A DNA stretch of 27,362 bases from an uncultured Eggerthella sp. Its GTDB lineage: Bacteria; Actinomycetota; Coriobacteriia; Coriobacteriales; Eggerthellaceae. The stretch spans positions 1-27,362 of the forward strand of contig UQVJ01000013.1 in NCBI GenBank assembly GCA_900544455.1. The letters are read 5' to 3'. The notes beneath the pieces were generated by a model, which did no database searches, was not told the DNA's origin, and saw only the letters and a program-made list of their open reading frames with translations. The position numbers and the translations under genes are program-made. Position 1 is the first letter of the stretch; each line of letters begins with the position of its first letter. Below are positions 23,507 to 27,362 of this stretch, piece by piece.

Positions 23507-25183
23507 ATGTTCCAAGCTGTGGTCGATCCGGTCGCAGGCAATCTTGCCCTGTCAGCCTTGGTTGCCTGCATTCCGCTCGCGGCATTCTTCGTTATGCTGG
23601 TAGGCGTAAAGGCAAAGGCACACATTTCCGCGTTCGTTGCGCTGGTAGTTGCGCTGGTAGTTGCAATATTTGCCTTCGGCATGCCCGCTGACCTCGCAGC
23701 CCTTTCCGGCTTGCAGGGTGCCTGCTATGGCGCATTCCCCATCGTATTCATTATTATCATGGCGGTATGGTTCTACGAGGTTACGGTTGTTTCCGGACGC
23801 TCTGAGGACCTGAAAAGCCTGTTTGACATCGTTGGCGGCGGCGACATCCGCATCCAGGCAGTGCTCGTTGCCTTCTGCTTTGGCGGCCTGCTTGAAGCGC
23901 TTGCCGGATTTGGCGCCCCTATCGCCATCACCGCAACCATGATCCTCGCTCTGGGCGTCAAGCCTTCCAAGGCAGCGCTTGCCGTCCTGATTGCAAACAC
24001 CGCCCCTGTTGCCTATGGCGCAGCTGGTACCCCCATCACCACCGCAGGCAACATGGTTGCTGGCGGCGATGCTTCGGTTGCCCTGGAATCGGCGCAGCAC
24101 GTTGCTGCTATCGTTGGTTACCAGGCTCCGCTCTTCGCCCTCTTTGTTCCTTTGCTGGTCGTCCTGATCCTGGACGGCAAGAAGGGCTTGCGCGATTGCT
24201 GGATGCACGCATTGGTTATCGGCGCTTCCTTCGCAATTACCCAGTGGTGGTGCTCCAACCACTTCGCCTACGAGCTGACCGACGTTGTAGCTTCCCTTGC
24301 CTCTCTTGGCATCAGCGTTATCTTCCTGCACTTTGTTAAGCCCAAGAACGTCAACGACGCTCGCGAGCGCTTCGGCATGGAGCCCATTGCCAAGGGCAAA
24401 GGCGCCGAACTCGCTCCCGTACGCGCCTGGATGGCACTGGTTCCCTACATCATCGTTGTTGTAGTATTCGCTATCTGCAAGCTGGGTATTCCTGCACTGC
24501 TCGCAAGCACTGACATCAAGATCCCCTTCCCCGGCCTCGCAGGCAATGTCCTGAATGCCGCAGGCAAGGATCCTGGCACCACGTACAACCTGAACCTGCT
24601 CTCCAACCCGGGTACCATGCTCCTTATCGCTGGCTTGATCACCACCATCGTGTACAGCATCTTCAACGAGAAGGGCAAGTATCGCATCACCTTGGGCATG
24701 TCCGGCAAACAGCTCGGCCAGACCTTCTGGGCCATGCGATTCTCTTCCCTGACCATCGTTATGGTTCTGGGCCTGGCTTACATCATGAACTTCTCGGGCA
24801 TGACCATTTCCATCGGTCAGTTCTTGGCACACACCGGTTCGCTCTTCGCGCTGCTTTCTCCCGTACTTGGCTGGGTAGGAACTGCAGTTACCGGCTCGGA
24901 TACGTCCGCCAATGCCCTGTTCTCCAGCTTGCAGTACGAAGCTGCCCAGTCGAACGCTTCGCTTGCTCACGTTTCCCCCGATTTGTTCCTTGCCGCCAAT
25001 ACCATGGGTGGCGTTATCGGCAAGATGATCTCACCTCAGTCCTTGGCCATCGCCGCCGTTACCACCGGCGAGCACGAGTCGAGTCTGTTCAAGAAGGTTA
25101 TCCCTTGGAGCGTCGGCATGCTGGCTGTTCTTTGCGTACTGGTATTCGCAGAATCCAGTGTTCTTTCCTTTATCCTTCCGTAA
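23507..25183 (+). CDS. lctP: L-lactate permease (LctP family)
   Basis: This 558-residue integral membrane protein has about a dozen hydrophobic segments, the typical LctP size. Family features include FQAVVDPVAGNLALSALVAC at the start, FCFGGLLEALAGFGAPIAIT (the conserved GALLEGVAGFGTP-like motif), VLIANTAPVAYGAAGTPITT, and near the end VTGSDTSANALFSSLQ and NTMGGVIGKMISPQSLAIA. LctP proteins import lactate (and glycolate) with protons. AAAGAGAG precedes the ATG. The gene is divergent from the flavin oxidoreductase and is followed by a strong terminator, so it appears monocistronic. No lactate dehydrogenase or LutABC genes are in the window, so the coupled catabolic enzyme must be elsewhere. 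Confidence 0.95.
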   Translation: MFQAVVDPVAGNLALSALVACIPLAAFFVMLVGVKAKAHISAFVALVVALVVAIFAFGMPADLAALSGLQGACYGAFPIVFIIIMAVWFYEVTVVSGRSEDLKSLFDIVGGGDIRIQAVLVAFCFGGLLEALAGFGAPIAITATMILALGVKPSKAALAVLIANTAPVAYGAAGTPITTAGNMVAGGDASVALESAQHVAAIVGYQAPLFALFVPLLVVLILDGKKGLRDCWMHALVIGASFAITQWWCSNHFAYELTDVVASLASLGISVIFLHFVKPKNVNDARERFGMEPIAKGKGAELAPVRAWMALVPYIIVVVVFAICKLGIPALLASTDIKIPFPGLAGNVLNAAGKDPGTTYNLNLLSNPGTMLLIAGLITTIVYSIFNEKGKYRITLGMSGKQLGQTFWAMRFSSLTIVMVLGLAYIMNFSGMTISIGQFLAHTGSLFALLSPVLGWVGTAVTGSDTSANALFSSLQYEAAQSNASLAHVSPDLFLAANTMGGVIGKMISPQSLAIAAVTTGEHESSLFKKVIPWSVGMLAVLCVLVFAESSVLSFILP

Positions 25184-25206
25184 CGATCGGATAAAGATTG
25201 CTTCAC

Positions 25207-25242
25207 AGAAGCCTCGGTTCATTGAGCCGAGGCTTCTTTTTT
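25207..25242 (+). terminator. Rho-independent terminator of lctP
   Basis: AGAAGCCTCGG (25207-25217) and CCGAGGCTTCT (25227-25237) form a perfect 11-bp stem with a 9-nt loop, followed by TTTTTT (25237-25242). The T-run reaches the stop codon of the convergent gene (25241-25243), so the two genes end back to back. Confidence 0.92.
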
Positions 25243-26212
25243 AATTGCTGCTTAATACTCGCTCGCGCAACTCAGCCTGCCTGGCAGCAAAGTCATACTG
25301 CAAATCATTGCGGAGATGACGCCCATGACATCGAGCCACCGCATCAGCAACCTCGTCAAGGCTTTTGGCATGTCTGATATCTCGATTGGTTACATGAAGA
25401 ACCCTTGAACCAACGGCATCCAAAGAGTTTAGATAACAATTTCGTTTTCGATTATCATCATTCCCTTTATGCGTTTGGCCTCCATACCTCAGCAGCAGCC
25501 CAGCATCAGGCCAACACAGGTCAAAGGCAGTACTCTTCCCCGATAAAAACAACAGCACTTCGCTCGAAGTGGTAAATTCATGCCGAATTTCCGGCTTCTG
25601 AAGACCATATCCGCCCAATTTCCTAGGTAGAACCATCAACATACTCAGCTCCGTTTCCCTCGGCGAAGCGGAACCGTCGAGCACATAGCGAAGAGCCCAT
25701 CGAGCTTTTTTGACGCTACGATTCTTGTTCTGCGACGCAACATGGGCAGCTAGCCGCGCAACGGAAGTTAGCGCCTTCCTTCTGGAATATCCTCGTGGCG
25801 TCCCCGCATAGTTAGGCTGAGACATAGGAAGCGAATACACCCCGCACAGCTCATAGCCAAGCTTCACCAATTCAATTCCTGAAAGCTGTGCAGCCATTTC
25901 CAAAAACAGCACCTCAGGCGAAACGACACAGAGGGAAGACTCGTCCCTGCTTTTATGTAGACGGATTGCGTTCATTTCACCGCCGAACACATGACAATGA
26001 CCGTCTTTAATGTTTCTACGATTCCTTGGCTTAGGCACAACGCAATGAAGCGGTATATGGGAAGTGCGGATTGGCAAAGCTCGATAGCGTTCGACGTCAT
26101 TATGCGTGGGAACCGAAAGCGAAAGGAAAGGCACCTTTTCGTAACCAGAAACGGGCATCATCGAAGAGCGGTACAATTCCAATGCCGTTCTATGACTTAA
26201 AACCATGCTCAT
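25241..26212 (-). CDS. Nuclease-fold-like hypothetical protein (DUF559/AbiEi-like architecture)
   Basis: This is a 323-residue protein. It starts at ATG 26212 with AAAAGGAG upstream. The N-terminal part (MSMVLSHRTALELYRSS, then LPIRTSHIPLHCVVPKPR) resembles the helical and beta regions of AbiEi-like antitoxin proteins. A region near 226-300, FDLCWPDAGLLLRYGGQTHK then DNRKRNCYLNSLDAVGSRVL and HVTNRDI, has the layout of a C-terminal PD-(D/E)XK-type (DUF559/Vsr-like) domain. In these the usual strand is 'D...vEyDG..H....D..R...L...G..vl.vt'. Here the acidic residue and DG are replaced by LRYGG, so catalysis may be lost. No partner toxin is adjacent. Base composition looks lower in GC than the neighbours, suggesting an accessory gene. 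Fold and family are inferred from pattern only. Confidence 0.6.
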   Translation of the reverse strand: MSMVLSHRTALELYRSSMMPVSGYEKVPFLSLSVPTHNDVERYRALPIRTSHIPLHCVVPKPRNRRNIKDGHCHVFGGEMNAIRLHKSRDESSLCVVSPEVLFLEMAAQLSGIELVKLGYELCGVYSLPMSQPNYAGTPRGYSRRKALTSVARLAAHVASQNKNRSVKKARWALRYVLDGSASPRETELSMLMVLPRKLGGYGLQKPEIRHEFTTSSEVLLFLSGKSTAFDLCWPDAGLLLRYGGQTHKGNDDNRKRNCYLNSLDAVGSRVLHVTNRDIRHAKSLDEVADAVARCHGRHLRNDLQYDFAARQAELRERVLSSN

Positions 26213-26394
26213 ATGCTGCTCCTTTTCGCAAAATGCTTATGAGTCAACGATATTGAGCAGATGAAACATTAATGAGAACGCTGTAGGAAAGTTGTGCGAA
26301 AGAAATGCGAAAATTAGCTGAACAGGCAAGATGGTCTTGGTTGTTCGCAGAGACGATATTCTGCGGTCTCTGAGCCATCAGATGCCCTTGACCC

Positions 26395-26422
26395 TTGGCC
26401 CTTGGCAAGTCTTACGTACAAT
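26395..26422 (+). promoter_or_regulatory. Possible promoter of the methyltransferase gene
   Basis: TTGGCC (26395-26400) and TACAAT (26417-26422) are 16 bases apart, a reasonable -35/-10 pair. The start codon follows 40 bases later with GAAAGG in between. Upstream lies a nested inverted repeat (26330-26379) that could be an operator. Confidence 0.45.
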
Positions 26423-26462
26423 ACCGCCATCGCCCAATTTAAAACCAACAAGAAAGGTAAGC

Positions 26463-27254
26463 ATGGATCCCAAATTCGCCCAAGATATCTGTGAGTTGAA
26501 CAACCATTTTTACCGCACTTGGGCAAACTCATTTTCCGATACCCGCCATAACGCATGGCCAGGTTGGATTCGCTGCCTCGAAGAATCGAAATTGACCAGC
26601 CAACCCCATCCCGACCAATTGCCCCTCCATGTACTTGATGTTGCTTGCGGCAATCTACGGTTCGAGAGCCACCTTGCTCGCTCAATGCCCGATGCCACTA
26701 TTGAAGTGCAGGCACTTGACGCTTGCGATGAACTTGCCCTAAACAGCGTTCGGCTCCCGCCGAACATCTTGGTTTCGTTTACCCACTGCGATGTCATGAA
26801 AGAGCTTCGATCGGGTACCTTGCCTGATGCACTTCAATTCGATGCACAGGCAGATTTGAGCGTATCATTCGGATTTCTGCACCATATCCCGCTTCCCCAA
26901 TGGCGTGCGGCATTCCTGGAAGCATTGATAGAAGCAACTAAACCAGGTGGCTTTGCCTGTATTTCTCTTTGGCGTTTTTTGACCGACGATGGGCTTGCCG
27001 CTAAAGCCAAAGCCAGCACCACTTCGGGAATAGCAGAGCTGGGATACTCCAAAGAACAATTCGACGAGGGCGATTGCCTGTTGGGCTGGAAAAACGAGGC
27101 AAGCGCCTACCGCTATTGCCATAGTTTCTCAGATGCAGAAATTGAGGATCTTATCGAAACGGTATCAGGCTCAGCGCACTTATTGGCTCGCTTCCAAGCC
27201 GATGGTCGCACAGGTAACCTCAACGAATACCTGGTTTTCCAAAGAAACTGGTAG
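26463..27254 (+). CDS. Class I SAM-dependent methyltransferase, TRM9/ALKBH8-like
   Basis: This 263-residue protein starts at ATG 26463 (MDPKFAQDICELNNHFYRTW) with GAAAGG upstream. Residues 10-45 include NSFSDTRHNAWPGWIRCL, reminiscent of the N-terminus of TRM9/ALKBH8-type tRNA wobble-uridine methyltransferases. The SAM-binding motif I is VLDVACGNLRFE (about 58). A later strand and helix give VSFGFLHHIPLPQWRAAFLE, and KPGGFACISLWRF is motif post-III, again like TRM9 (HH and LW positions). Eukaryotic TRM9 makes mcm5U in tRNA; for this bacterial protein both substrate and reaction are unproven, and a small-molecule substrate is equally possible. It is not obviously part of an operon; only a short unannotated stretch follows before the window ends. 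Confidence 0.8.
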   Translation: MDPKFAQDICELNNHFYRTWANSFSDTRHNAWPGWIRCLEESKLTSQPHPDQLPLHVLDVACGNLRFESHLARSMPDATIEVQALDACDELALNSVRLPPNILVSFTHCDVMKELRSGTLPDALQFDAQADLSVSFGFLHHIPLPQWRAAFLEALIEATKPGGFACISLWRFLTDDGLAAKAKASTTSGIAELGYSKEQFDEGDCLLGWKNEASAYRYCHSFSDAEIEDLIETVSGSAHLLARFQADGRTGNLNEYLVFQRNW

Positions 27255-27362
27255 CTGATTTGCTCCTGGTTTTCACACTCCCCCGATTTGCCACCACCCA
27301 CCTGCATTAATCAAGTAAATACACTTGAAAACGAAAAAGGAGCCCGACCCTGCGGCCGAGCT

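Noticed and set aside
23552..24970. A 472-codon minus-strand frame across lctP
   Set aside because: The opposite strand encodes a complete lactate permease; the antisense product is polar and lacks family motifs.
27320..27362. Possible terminator hairpin at the right edge (AAAAAGGAGCCCGACCC...)
   Set aside because: The sequence is cut by the window end, so the second arm cannot be seen.

Overview
The window looks like a chromosomal segment of a high-GC anaerobic actinobacterium of class Coriobacteriia, probably family Eggerthellaceae (Eggerthella/Slackia/Adlercreutzia-like). This is an inference from protein style and gene content: an Old-Yellow-Enzyme-type flavin reductase, polyferredoxin, hydrogenase maturation protease, ThrH, and membrane proteins fused to cytidylate-kinase-like domains. 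No rRNA, tRNA, CRISPR array, phage gene or transposase was seen.

Layout. 1-594 is the 3' part of a DUF1461 membrane protein, convergent with yqeY (743-1186, minus). 1325-4425 holds two tandem paralogues, each a YczE/YitT-like membrane domain fused to a cytidylate-kinase-like domain. The second copy is frameshifted, and each copy is followed by a copy of a palindromic intergenic repeat; a third copy lies at 597-626. 4633-8573 holds gltX, a translationally coupled polyferredoxin and a membrane-anchored repeat protein, ending in a terminator shared with mfd (8663-12349, minus). 12661-14455 holds nth and a LysR regulator. 14649-15605 (minus) is a small membrane protein followed directly by a hydrogenase maturation protease. 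15667-20263 (minus) is an operon of a MarR regulator and two ABC exporter half-transporters, overlapping by a few bases at each junction. 20504-21103 (minus) is thrH, followed by a potentially structured RNA segment and a terminator. 21221-23148 (minus) is a frameshifted FMN/4Fe-4S/FAD oxidoreductase, divergent from an L-lactate permease gene (23507-25183). The right end has a degenerate nuclease-like protein (25241-26212, minus) and a TRM9-like methyltransferase (26463-27254).

How the genes fit together. The left and central parts are mostly housekeeping: translation (gltX), transcription-coupled repair (mfd) and base excision repair (nth). Anaerobic metabolism is represented by lactate uptake, flavin reduction, Fe-S electron carriers and hydrogenase maturation. 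The MarR-ABC-ABC unit looks like a self-regulated heterodimeric drug/lipid exporter with one degenerate ATPase site. No complete, obviously new defence or biosynthetic system is visible. The most unusual items are the duplicated membrane-kinase fusions with their flanking repeats, the structured segment at 20367-20500, and the repeat-bearing surface protein.

Two genes carry a single-base contraction in a short homopolymer (A5 at 3848-3852; C3, read on the minus strand, at 22028-22030). Both reading frames are otherwise well preserved, so sequencing or assembly error should be excluded before calling them pseudogenes.
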